6,345 bases of DNA from Clostridiales bacterium (GTDB lineage Bacteria; Bacillota; Clostridia; Christensenellales; Aristaeellaceae), in assembly GCA_004556985.1 (NCBI GenBank), contig SFFC01000113.1:1-6345 (forward strand). The letters are read 5' to 3'. Below the pieces are notes generated by a model that was not told where the DNA came from, made no database searches, and saw only the letters and a program-made list of their open reading frames with translations. Positions 1 to 6,181 of the stretch are shown one piece after another; position 1 is the stretch's first letter, and each line of letters starts with the position of its first letter. Both the position numbers and the translations under genes were made by a program.

Positions 1-89
1 CGTGCCCGATCCCACCTCCGAACTGCTTCATCATGTGATGTCTCTCTGTTCTCGCCGCACGATGTTTGGGCGCAATTTCCCATAAGCTC

Positions 90-120
90 AAAAAAGGAGC
101 CCTTCCGCAGAGCTCCCTTT
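90..120 (-). terminator. Rho-independent terminator of the regulator-potABCD operon
   Basis: On the minus strand, AAAGGGAGC pairs with GCTCCTTTT (9 bp with one G-U pair). Two further inner pairs (U-G, C-G) close a 7-base loop, and the stem runs into a T tract ending at 90. It starts 22 bp after the potD stop codon. On the plus strand the same hairpin is followed by TTTATTTTTTT, so it may also stop a convergent transcript from the left. The G-U pair works only in the minus-strand RNA, which favours that direction. Confidence 0.82.
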
Positions 121-142
121 ATTTTTTTGCTTGATCCCCCGA

Positions 143-1177
143 TCAGAACTCGGAGATGATCTCCGTCCAGATCTGGTCGTAGAGCTTCGTGTCGTCGCCC
201 AGGTATTTGAACACCTCGCACTTGTCGAGCACCTCCTGCGGCGGGTTGTTGACCGGAGAGGCATTGTATTCGTCCGCGCCGAGCAGCTCGATGGCCGCGG
301 TGTTGGGGATCGCGTAGCCGACGTACTCGTAGTTCATCGCGGCGATGTCCGCGCGGCAGAGGAAGTCGATGAACTTCTCCGCGCCGGGGACGTTCTTCGC
401 GTTCGCCGGGATGCAGATGGAGTCGTAGAAGATGTTGCTGCCCTCCTGCGGGATGACGTAGTCAAGCTCGTCGCTCTCGCTCATGCAGAAGGTCGCGTCG
501 CCGCTCCACACGAGCGCGATCGCCGCCTCGCCGCCGATCATCTTGTCCTTGACCTCATCGACGACGTAGGCCAGCACCATCGGCTTCTGCTCGATGAGCA
601 GGTTCTTCGCGTCCTCCAGATCCGCCGGGTCGACGGAGTTGAGGTCGTGGCCGCACATCACCAGCGCGATGGCGATGGTGTCGCGCGGGGAGTTGAGCAT
701 CAGCATGTCCATAGTGTAGGTATCATCCATGAGCGTCGCCCAGCTGGTGGGCGCCTCCTCGACCATCTCCGTGTTGTAGAGGATGCCCATCGTGCCCCAG
801 GTGTAGGGGACGGAATAGGCCATTTCGGGATCGTAGTCCTCATGCAGGAAGCGCTCGTCGATGTTGGCGACGTTGGGGATGTTCTCCCAGTTGATCTTCT
901 GGAGCAGGTTCTCCTGGATCATGCGCTCGATCATGTAGTCGCTGGGGAAGATGACGTCATAGCTCGAACCGCCCATCGCGATTTTGGCATACATGTCCTC
1001 GTTGGTCTCGAAGGTCTCGTAGATGACCTTGATGCCGGTCTCCTCCTCAAACAGGTCGAGAACCTCGGGCTCGATGTAGTCGCCCCAGTTGTAGACGGAG
1101 AGGGTTTCCTGCGCCAGCGCGAGCAGCGGGCAGCAGACGAGGGCCAGGACGGCAAGCGCCAGAATCGTTTTTTTCAT
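143..1177 (-). CDS. potD: Spermidine/putrescine ABC transporter substrate-binding protein PotD
   Basis: This is the extracytoplasmic polyamine-binding protein that delivers substrate to the PotBC permease; 344 aa, the usual family length. A signal peptide is plain: MKK, a hydrophobic core to about residue 21, and an ALA/Q type I cleavage site near 22-23. Family landmarks follow in order: YNWGDYI (29-35), PSDYMI (78-83), YTWGTMGI (125-132), SPRDT (163-167), VWSGDA (223-228), EGSNIFYDSICIP (245-257) and GYAIPN (287-292). D166 and D252 probably contact the ligand amines, by analogy with the acidic residues of E. coli PotD; the aromatic just before D252 is Phe/Tyr instead of the E. coli Trp. There is no good lipobox: Cys15 and Cys16 are preceded by ALV and LVC. 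The ATG has GGAGG 8 bases upstream. It is the last gene of the operon, 45 bp after potC and just before a terminator. The exact polyamine cannot be told from sequence alone. Confidence 0.95.
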   Translation of the reverse strand: MKKTILALAVLALVCCPLLALAQETLSVYNWGDYIEPEVLDLFEEETGIKVIYETFETNEDMYAKIAMGGSSYDVIFPSDYMIERMIQENLLQKINWENIPNVANIDERFLHEDYDPEMAYSVPYTWGTMGILYNTEMVEEAPTSWATLMDDTYTMDMLMLNSPRDTIAIALVMCGHDLNSVDPADLEDAKNLLIEQKPMVLAYVVDEVKDKMIGGEAAIALVWSGDATFCMSESDELDYVIPQEGSNIFYDSICIPANAKNVPGAEKFIDFLCRADIAAMNYEYVGYAIPNTAAIELLGADEYNASPVNNPPQEVLDKCEVFKYLGDDTKLYDQIWTEIISEF

Positions 1178-1222
1178 GTCTCAATCCTCCGGTTTCTGTT
1201 TGTGATGGTGAAAAAGCGGGTG

Positions 1223-2029
1223 TCAGTAGGGGATGCGCACCTGCTCCACCTTCCTGTCGTTGCGGCCATCCTTCCCGAAATCGCGAAGGTTGAGGCCGAT
1301 GAGCAGGAAGAAGACGCAGGCGAAGATGATCGTCGAAAGCGCATTGATCTTGGGGGAGATGCCACGCTTGGCCATCGTGTAAATGGTGATGGAGAGGTTG
1401 CTCACGCCGGAGCCCGTCGTGAAGAAGCTGACGACAAAGTCGTCGATGGACATCGTCAGCGCCATGATGAAGCCGGAGAAGACGCCCGGCATGATGTCCG
1501 GCAGGATCACGCGGATGAAGCCCTGCAGCGGGGTCGCGCCCAGATCCTGCGCCGCCTCGGCGAGGTTCGGGTCGAGCTGGCGCAGCTTGGGCAGCACGCT
1601 CAGCACGACGTAGGGCACGCAGAAGGCGACATGCGACAGCAGCAGCGTCAGATAGCCAAGCTGGATGCGCACCATCGCGAAGAGCAGCATCAGCGAGACG
1701 CCGGTGACGACCTCCGAGTTGAGCATCGGCAGATTGACGACGGACAAGAGCATGTGGCGCGGCCGCTTGTGAATCTGAAAGAGCGCGATCGCGCCGACGG
1801 TGCCCAGCACGGTCGAGATCAGCGCGGCGAGCAGGCCGACGGAGAGCGTCGTCCCCAGCGCGGACATGATCGTCTTGTCGGTGAAGAGCTCTTTGTACCA
1901 GCGCAGCGTGAAGCCGCCCCAGTTGGCGCGGGACTTGCTGTCGTTGAAGGAATAGAGAATCAGCAGGATGATCGGCGCGTAGAGAAACGCCATGATCAGG
2001 GCGATGTACGCCTTTCTGAGCTTTTTCAT
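1223..2029 (-). CDS. potC: Spermidine/putrescine ABC transporter permease PotC
   Basis: One of the two inner-membrane channel subunits of the polyamine importer, 268 aa, close to the E. coli PotC length. Hydrophobic segments at about 8-27, 62-85, 100-122, 128-150, 180-200 and 233-248 fit six transmembrane helices. The conserved EAA loop that docks on the ATPase is at about 158-177 (EAAQDLGATPLQGF). The segment MSIDDFVVSFFTTG (203-216) is typical of PotC-type permeases. The ATG shares its A with the potB stop codon (TGATG), so translation is probably coupled. The likely ribosome-binding site, GGAGG, lies inside the end of potB, 13 bases upstream, a rather long spacing. The stop is followed by 45 bp before potD. 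Confidence 0.95.
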   Translation of the reverse strand: MKKLRKAYIALIMAFLYAPIILLILYSFNDSKSRANWGGFTLRWYKELFTDKTIMSALGTTLSVGLLAALISTVLGTVGAIALFQIHKRPRHMLLSVVNLPMLNSEVVTGVSLMLLFAMVRIQLGYLTLLLSHVAFCVPYVVLSVLPKLRQLDPNLAEAAQDLGATPLQGFIRVILPDIMPGVFSGFIMALTMSIDDFVVSFFTTGSGVSNLSITIYTMAKRGISPKINALSTIIFACVFFLLIGLNLRDFGKDGRNDRKVEQVRIPY

Positions 2030-2994
2030 CAGAGAATGCGCACCTCCTTCACCGGCTCCTCCTCCTTATCGATGCGGTTGAGCGTGCCCATGAACGCGAG
2101 GACGACGACCATCACCAGCAGCGAGAGCGTCGAGCCGAAGTGCCAGTCGCTCGATTTGCCAAACTGGTTCTGGATAATGTCGCCGATGAGCGGCACCTTG
2201 CCGCCGCCCATGAGCTGGCTGATGACGAACGTCGTGACCGCCGGCACGAAGACCATCGTCACGCCCTCCAGCACGCCCGGCAGCGAATAGGGCAGCGTCA
2301 CGCGCAGGAAGCTCTTGCGCGGGCTCGCGCCCAGATCCGCCGCGGCCTCCAGCAGACTGCGGTCGATCTTCTCGATCACGGTGTAGATCGGCATGATCAT
2401 GAAGCTCAAATAGTTATAGACCATGCCGAGGATGACGGCCTTCTCGTTGTAGAGGAAGATGATCTTCTTCCCCACGCCCATCTGCGTGAGAAATTCGTCA
2501 AACGCGGGGAACATCTCGCGCAGCGACGAGATCCAGCTGTTGAGGATGCCGGAATTCTCGAGGATCGACATCCAGGAATAGGTGCGCAGCAGGAAGTTCA
2601 TCCACATCGGCAGGATGATCAGCATGAGCCACAGGCCCGGGCGCCTGAAGTCCTTGCCGCTGAGGATCAGCGCGACGGGATAGCCCAGCAGCAGACAGAT
2701 CAGCGTCGTGATGACGGCGATCTTGAGCGAGCGCAGCAGGAGCTTTAAATACGTCGGCTCGAGCATACGCCTGAAGTTTTCGATCGACACGACCGTGCGC
2801 TTCTGCGGACGCTCCGTGGTGACCGTGCCGTCCGCAAGCTCGAAGGCCGCCGTGCCGTCCTCCAGCACGATTTCGGTATAGGGGATCGATTCCTCGACCG
2901 TCACGCCGTACCAGACGATCAGCATCAGCGGCACGACGATGAAGATCGCGGCCCAGAGCACGAACGGCACGAGCAGCGCCTTGTTCTTCTTCAT
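2029..2994 (-). CDS. potB: Spermidine/putrescine ABC transporter permease PotB
   Basis: Partner permease of PotC, 321 aa. An N-terminal transmembrane helix (about 8-29) is followed by a hydrophilic extracytoplasmic stretch (about 31-78). Further membrane segments lie at about 85-111, 120-138, 188-207, 240-260 and 287-303. The EAA loop is at about 216-235 (EAAADLGASPRKSF). The protein is some 45 residues longer than E. coli PotB (about 275 aa). Much of the extra length is in the first outside loop, rich in E, D and T (41-65), plus a second insertion near 160-180. The ATG has GGAGG 7 bases upstream and lies 12 bp after potA. The end of the gene also carries the potC ribosome-binding site. It differs from PotC in its N-terminal half, which supports the B assignment. 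Confidence 0.95.
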   Translation of the reverse strand: MKKNKALLVPFVLWAAIFIVVPLMLIVWYGVTVEESIPYTEIVLEDGTAAFELADGTVTTERPQKRTVVSIENFRRMLEPTYLKLLLRSLKIAVITTLICLLLGYPVALILSGKDFRRPGLWLMLIILPMWMNFLLRTYSWMSILENSGILNSWISSLREMFPAFDEFLTQMGVGKKIIFLYNEKAVILGMVYNYLSFMIMPIYTVIEKIDRSLLEAAADLGASPRKSFLRVTLPYSLPGVLEGVTMVFVPAVTTFVISQLMGGGKVPLIGDIIQNQFGKSSDWHFGSTLSLLVMVVVLAFMGTLNRIDKEEEPVKEVRIL

Positions 2995-3006
2995 GGCGGC
3001 GCCTCC

Positions 3007-4104
3007 TTATTTTGCGCGGTCGGCGTGCTTTTTGAGCACGTCCGTCGAGCAGTCGCTCTTGTGCATGACCTGGATGTCCTCCGGCGCGACGGTCAGCTTG
3101 ACCGGCGTGCCGACGCTGCGCGCATGGGTCGAATGCACGAGCAGCACGCTCTCGCCCACGCGCACCTTCATCTCATAGTGGACGCCCTTGAAGAGCAGGG
3201 ACTCGACGACGCCCTGCGGCACGCCCGTGACCGGATCATCGATCGGCTTGAGCTTGACGTCCTCCGGGCGCAGGACGATGTCGACCTCGGCGTTCTCGCC
3301 AAAGCCGCTGTCCACGCAGCGGAAGTCGCAGCCTAGGAAATGCACGAGGCCGTCGCGGATCATCGTGCCGCTCAGGATGTCGCTGTCGCCGATGAAGTCC
3401 GCGACGAAGGCGTTCTGCGGCTCATTGTAGATGTCCTCCGGCGTGCCAAGCTGCAGGATCTCGCCCGCGCGCATGACGGCGATGCGGTCGCTCATGGTGA
3501 GCGCCTCCTCCTGGTCATGCGTGACGAAGATGAACGTGATGCCGCTCTCGCGCTGGATGCGCTTGAGCTCCAGCTGCATCTCGCGGCGCAGCTTGAGGTC
3601 GAGCGCGCCCAGCGGCTCATCCAGCAGCAGGACGTCCGGCTTGTTGATCAGCGCGCGCGCGATGGCGACGCGCTGCTGCTGGCCGCCCGAGAGGCTGGCG
3701 ATCTTGCGCTTTTCAAAGCCCGCCAGGCCGACGAGCGCAAGCATGCGGCTGACCTCCCCGGCGGTCTTCTTCTTGTCCTCCCCGCGCAGGTCGGGGCCGA
3801 AGGCGACGTTCTGCGCGACGTTGAGATGCGGGAAGAGCGCGTAGCGCTGGAAAACCGTGTTGATCGCGCGCTTGTAGGGCGGCAGGGGGATGATGTTCTG
3901 CCCCTTGTAGAGAATCTCGCCGCTGGTCGGCTTTTCAAAGCCGCCAATACAGCGCAGCAGCGTCGTCTTGCCGCAGCCGGACGGGCCCAGCAGCGTCACA
4001 AACTCGTTTTCGCCAATGTCCAGGCTCACGCCGCCCAGCGCGGTGAAGCCGTCGTCCTGAAAGACGACCCTCACATCGCGGATCGAAAGGATCACGTTGT
4101 CCAT
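3007..4104 (-). CDS. potA: Spermidine/putrescine ABC transporter ATP-binding protein PotA
   Basis: Cytoplasmic ATPase that powers polyamine import, 365 aa. All nucleotide-binding motifs are intact: Walker A GPSGCGKTT (40-48), Q-loop Q86 in NTVFQRYALFPH, signature LSGGQQQR (138-145), Walker B LLLDEP (159-164) followed by the D-loop GALD, and H-loop H196 in FVTHDQEE. A C-terminal TOBE-type regulatory domain covers roughly 275-346 (VLRPEDVKL to VAPEDIQVM). The frame is open five codons further, to a TTG at 4119. I chose the ATG at 4104 because GGAGG lies 8 bases before it and overlaps that TTG, and because homologues begin near this point. The gene follows the regulator by 30 bp and precedes potB by 12 bp. 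Iron, sulfate and sugar importers have similar ATPases, but the neighbouring PotB, PotC and PotD settle the substrate class. Confidence 0.95.
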   Translation of the reverse strand: MDNVILSIRDVRVVFQDDGFTALGGVSLDIGENEFVTLLGPSGCGKTTLLRCIGGFEKPTSGEILYKGQNIIPLPPYKRAINTVFQRYALFPHLNVAQNVAFGPDLRGEDKKKTAGEVSRMLALVGLAGFEKRKIASLSGGQQQRVAIARALINKPDVLLLDEPLGALDLKLRREMQLELKRIQRESGITFIFVTHDQEEALTMSDRIAVMRAGEILQLGTPEDIYNEPQNAFVADFIGDSDILSGTMIRDGLVHFLGCDFRCVDSGFGENAEVDIVLRPEDVKLKPIDDPVTGVPQGVVESLLFKGVHYEMKVRVGESVLLVHSTHARSVGTPVKLTVAPEDIQVMHKSDCSTDVLKKHADRAK

Positions 4105-4117
4105 GCTCAATTCCTCC
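4104..4117 (-). promoter_or_regulatory. Ribosome-binding site that fixes the potA start
   Basis: The minus strand reads GGAGGAATTGAGCATG: a full GGAGG, an 8-base spacer, then ATG at 4104-4102. The alternative upstream TTG at 4119 overlaps this GGAGG and has no comparable site of its own. Confidence 0.85.
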
Positions 4118-4134
4118 AAGGCCTGAAAGTGATA

Positions 4135-4677
4135 TCAGAAATTCGGCGGGGTGCAGACCCACAGCACGGTCGCCGGGGTCTTGCCCGTGTTCATCAGGTA
4201 GTGCTGCTCCGACGGCTTGTAGGAGAAGCTGTCGCCCTTGCGCACGCGGTAGCGCTGGTCGCCCAGCACAAGCGTCACAGCGCCGGAAAGCACATGGCCG
4301 AACTCCTCGCCCATGTGCGGCAGGTCGGTTTCGGTCTTCGCGCCGGGCTCGAGCGTCACCATGATGGGCTCGATGTCCTTCTTCTGCGCGTTGGGAATCA
4401 GCCAGTGGATCGTCACGCCGTCGCCCGTCTCCTTGATGAAGACGTCCTCCTTGCGCCAGACGGGATTGTCGCCCCGCTCGTCGGAGAAGAACTCATGAAA
4501 CGAGCTGCCCAGCGTCGTGAGGATGTCTTCAAGCGTCGAGAGGGACGGCGAGGTCTGGTTGCTCTCCAGCTGGGAGATGAAGCCCTTGGAGAGCTCGCAG
4601 CGGTCGGCCAGCTCCTTCTGCGTCAGGTTGTTCTTCTGGCGAAGGCTTCGCAGCTTTTCGCCGATATTGATTTCCAC
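4135..4677 (-). CDS. XRE-family HTH regulator with C-terminal cupin domain (PuuR-like), probable regulator of the pot operon
   Basis: A two-domain transcription regulator of 180 aa from the GTG start. An XRE helix-turn-helix covers about 5-62 (IGEKLRSLR, LTQKELADRCELSKGFISQLE, SPSLSTLEDIL). A single cupin barrel covers about 105-176 and contains HMGEEFGHVLSG (121-132), GDSF (149-152) and EQHYLMN (157-163). This matches the PuuR/SutR-like class that senses small metabolites such as polyamines; the ligand here is inferred from the neighbours. The start was set at GTG 4677 because GGGGG lies upstream and because family members begin close to the IGEKLR segment. An ATG at 4701 and a TTG at 4713 are in frame but have no ribosome-binding site. 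It is the first gene of the operon, 30 bp before potA, which suggests autoregulation together with the transporter. Whether it represses or activates is not visible. Confidence 0.9.
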   Translation of the reverse strand: MEINIGEKLRSLRQKNNLTQKELADRCELSKGFISQLESNQTSPSLSTLEDILTTLGSSFHEFFSDERGDNPVWRKEDVFIKETGDGVTIHWLIPNAQKKDIEPIMVTLEPGAKTETDLPHMGEEFGHVLSGAVTLVLGDQRYRVRKGDSFSYKPSEQHYLMNTGKTPATVLWVCTPPNF

Positions 4678-4689
4678 GGAAACGCCCCC
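4675..4689 (-). promoter_or_regulatory. Ribosome-binding site supporting the GTG start of the regulator
   Basis: The minus strand reads GGGGGCGTTTCCGTG: a G-rich Shine-Dalgarno-like run, a 7-base spacer, then GTG at 4677. The site is weaker than the GGAGG sites of the pot genes. That may keep regulator levels lower than transporter levels, though this is only inference. Confidence 0.6.
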
Positions 4690-4713
4690 AAAGTTTAGCA
4701 TTACAAAACTCAA

Positions 4714-4738
4714 AGATTAACACAGCGATGCAGATTAA
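4714..4738 (-). repeat. Direct repeat TTAATCT at the operon promoter, candidate operator
   Basis: TTAATCT occurs on the minus strand at 4738-4732, overlapping the -10 element, and again at 4720-4714, just after the expected transcription start. The two copies start 18 bp apart. The placement suits a repressor site for the first gene of the operon. No published operator was matched, so the role is inferred. Confidence 0.4.
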
Positions 4739-4762
4739 ACCATATCCGCCCCCTGTTGTCAA
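4734..4762 (-). promoter_or_regulatory. Sigma-70-type promoter of the regulator-potABCD operon
   Basis: The minus strand has TTGACA (4762-4757), a 17-bp spacer, and TTTAAT (4739-4734), preceded by TGG as an extended -10. That is 6/6 and 5/6 matches to consensus. Transcription should start near 4727, giving a leader of about 50 bases to the GTG at 4677. An ATG start at 4701 would leave only about 25 bases and no ribosome-binding site. Confidence 0.85.
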
Positions 4763-4824
4763 GACCCTCTGAAAAACTTTTTCGCGCAATTTCGATTTTG
4801 TTCGCTTTTTCCGGCGAACGCCCC

Positions 4825-4875
4825 GCATAAACCGACCAATTTTTCAGGTATTTTCTCGTTTTTCCGGGTTTATGC
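4825..4875. repeat. Perfect 9-bp inverted repeat GCATAAACC / GGTTTATGC
   Basis: GCATAAACC at 4825-4833 and GGTTTATGC at 4867-4875 are exact reverse complements separated by 33 bp of AT-rich DNA. Each arm contains the hexamer TAAACC (or GGTTTA), which also appears at 4736-4741, 4901-4906 and 4931-4936. The repeat lies between the two divergent promoters. It could be a pair of protein-binding sites or a hairpin. Confidence 0.6.
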
Positions 4876-5003
4876 CATTTGACGCAGAATTTACAATTCC
4901 TAAACCTTCCGTCTGCATCACGCCGCGCGGGGTTTATTTTCCCGGAACTTTGAAGACAGGAGCAGGAAGCGTTTCTCCCCGCTTTTCCGGGAGGCAAGGT
5001 AGA

Positions 5004-5017
5004 AGGGTGGGACTCCG
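5004..5017 (+). promoter_or_regulatory. T-box-like 14-mer upstream of asnA (possible remnant)
   Basis: AGGGTGGGACTCCG fits the T-box consensus AGGGTGGNACCGCG at 12 of 14 positions, counting N. T-box leaders are known to control some asnA genes in Firmicutes. Against a working element: the apparent asnA promoter lies downstream of it, no matching terminator follows, and the TGGG bulge does not suit the G discriminator base of tRNA-Asn, which would call for TGGC. I did not recognise a Stem I with an Asn specifier upstream. Treat it as a remnant or a chance match. Confidence 0.25.
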
Positions 5018-5034
5018 GCCTACGCAAAAAATCC

Positions 5035-5063
5035 TTTGCAAATTCCGCCTTTCGCGGTATACT
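5035..5063 (+). promoter_or_regulatory. Probable sigma-70 promoter of asnA
   Basis: TTTGCA (5035-5040), a 17-bp spacer, and TATACT (5058-5063) match the -35 at 4/6 and the -10 at 5/6. The start should be near 5070, leaving a leader of about 54 bases. The spacer carries a small inverted repeat, CCGC (5045-5048) and GCGG (5054-5057), directly before the -10. The leader has a 5-bp hairpin CCGGC/GCCGG (5089-5103) that ends 4 bases before the ribosome-binding site. Confidence 0.7.
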
Positions 5064-5123
5064 GTCTGTATCTGCGCATCCATCTGTCCCGGCCCTGCGC
5101 CGGATGTAAGGAGAGAAACAACC

Positions 5124-6137
5124 ATGGGCCAGTCGTATATTCCCGCGGGCTATACCCCGCATCTGTCGCTCTACCAGACGCAGAGTGCCATCAGCCTCAT
5201 CAAGCGCGTGTTCCAGGATTCCCTTGCCCGCGCGCTGAACCTCAAGCGCGTCTCCGCGCCGCTGTTCGTGGAGCCCTCCTCGGGCCTGAACGACGACCTC
5301 AACGGCGTAGAGCGCCCGGTCAGCTTCGACATCCCCGGCGCAAACGCCGAGGGCCAGGTCGTCCATTCGCTGGCGAAGTGGAAGCGCATGGCGCTCTACC
5401 GCTACGACATTCTGCCGGGCAAGGGCATCTACACAGACATGAACGCCATCCGCCGCGACGAGACGCCGGACAACCTGCATTCCATCTACGTCGACCAGTG
5501 GGACTGGGAGAAGGTCATCACGGAGGAATCCCGCACGCTCTTCACGCTCCATCAGGCCGTGCAGAGCATCGTGGAGAGCATCTGCGACACGCAGCTGACC
5601 GTGCGCGGCAAGTATCCCCAGCTGTGCGAGACGCCGCTGCTGTGCCGGCGCGTGACGTTTGTGACCGCGCAGGAGCTGGAGGACATGTATCCGGGCATGA
5701 CGCCCAAGGAGCGGGAGAACGCGTTCGTGCGCGAGCATGGCACGGTGTTCATCCAGGGCATCGGCGGCAAGCTCAAAAGCGGCCAGCCGCACGACGGCCG
5801 CGCGCCGGACTACGACGACTGGGAGATGAACGGCGACATCCTGTTCTGGCATCCTGTGCTCTCCTGCGCGATGGAGATTTCCTCGATGGGCATCCGCGTC
5901 AGTCCGGAGTCGCTCGACCGCCAGCTGACGCTCTCCGGCTGCGACAGCCGCCGCAGCCTGCCGTTCCACAAGCTGCTGCTCGAGGGCAAGCTGCCGCTGA
6001 CGATGGGCGGCGGCATCGGCCAGAGCCGCCTGTGCATGCTGCTGCTGGGCAAGGCGCATATCGGCGAGGTGCAGTCCTCCATCTGGGACGAGACGACGCG
6101 CCGCGTCTTCGAGGAGGCGGGCATCACGCTGCTGTGA
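5124..6137 (+). CDS. asnA: Aspartate--ammonia ligase (asparagine synthetase A)
   Basis: A cytoplasmic enzyme making asparagine from aspartate, ammonia and ATP, releasing AMP and pyrophosphate; 337 aa against 330 in E. coli. The fold is the class II aminoacyl-tRNA-synthetase-like catalytic core. Hallmarks in order: VHSLAKWKR (80-88), IYTDMNAIRRDE (102-113), HSIYVDQWDWE (119-129), GIGGKL (212-217), RAPDYDDW (226-233), NGDILFWHPVL (236-246), EISSMGIRV (251-259) and GGGIGQSRL (295-303). These carry the expected aspartate- and ATP-binding residues by homology, such as S82, Q125, D127, R226, E251, S254, R258 and R302. The ATG is preceded by AAGGAG with a 10-base spacer. The frame stays open upstream to 4872, but that extension lies mostly upstream of the promoter and does not look like AsnA. 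Compared with E. coli, the segment between DYDDW and NGDIL is about 9 residues shorter. The gene is divergent from the pot operon and stands alone. Confidence 0.96.
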   Translation: MGQSYIPAGYTPHLSLYQTQSAISLIKRVFQDSLARALNLKRVSAPLFVEPSSGLNDDLNGVERPVSFDIPGANAEGQVVHSLAKWKRMALYRYDILPGKGIYTDMNAIRRDETPDNLHSIYVDQWDWEKVITEESRTLFTLHQAVQSIVESICDTQLTVRGKYPQLCETPLLCRRVTFVTAQELEDMYPGMTPKERENAFVREHGTVFIQGIGGKLKSGQPHDGRAPDYDDWEMNGDILFWHPVLSCAMEISSMGIRVSPESLDRQLTLSGCDSRRSLPFHKLLLEGKLPLTMGGGIGQSRLCMLLLGKAHIGEVQSSIWDETTRRVFEEAGITLL

Positions 6138-6181
6138 TTCCTCCAAACCTGCAATTCCCGCCGCGAAGCGAAGAAGGGAGT

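Noticed and set aside
1..89. A possible gene start on the minus strand at 34 (MMKQFGGGIGH, running off the window) or a plus-strand gene end with TAA at 83-85.
   Set aside because: Too short to identify. The minus start has only a weak AGAGAG and no visible promoter after the terminator; the plus frame shows no recognisable tail. Flanking sequence is needed.
131..2290. A 719-codon open frame on the plus strand, antisense to potD, potC and potB.
   Set aside because: It lies opposite three clear transporter genes, has low-complexity R/D/V/H-rich translation, and arises because GC-rich codon use removes stops on the other strand.
3340..4698. A 452-codon plus-strand frame antisense to potA and the regulator.
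   Set aside because: Same cause: shadow of well-conserved minus-strand genes, with no family motif and no ribosome-binding site of note.
4800..4819. Inverted repeat GTTCGC/GCGAAC considered as a terminator or operator.
   Set aside because: Only 6 bp with an 8-base loop and no T tract at its 3' end; within AT-rich TTCG-repetitive sequence it may be chance.
4872..5123. An 84-codon N-terminal extension of asnA from an ATG at 4872.
   Set aside because: It lies mostly upstream of the likely promoter, lacks similarity to AsnA, and the ATG at 5124 has AAGGAG and gives the usual family length.
4710..6146. A 478-codon minus-strand frame opposite asnA and the intergenic region.
   Set aside because: Composition is shadow-like and the frame runs through both promoters; asnA motifs on the plus strand are unambiguous.
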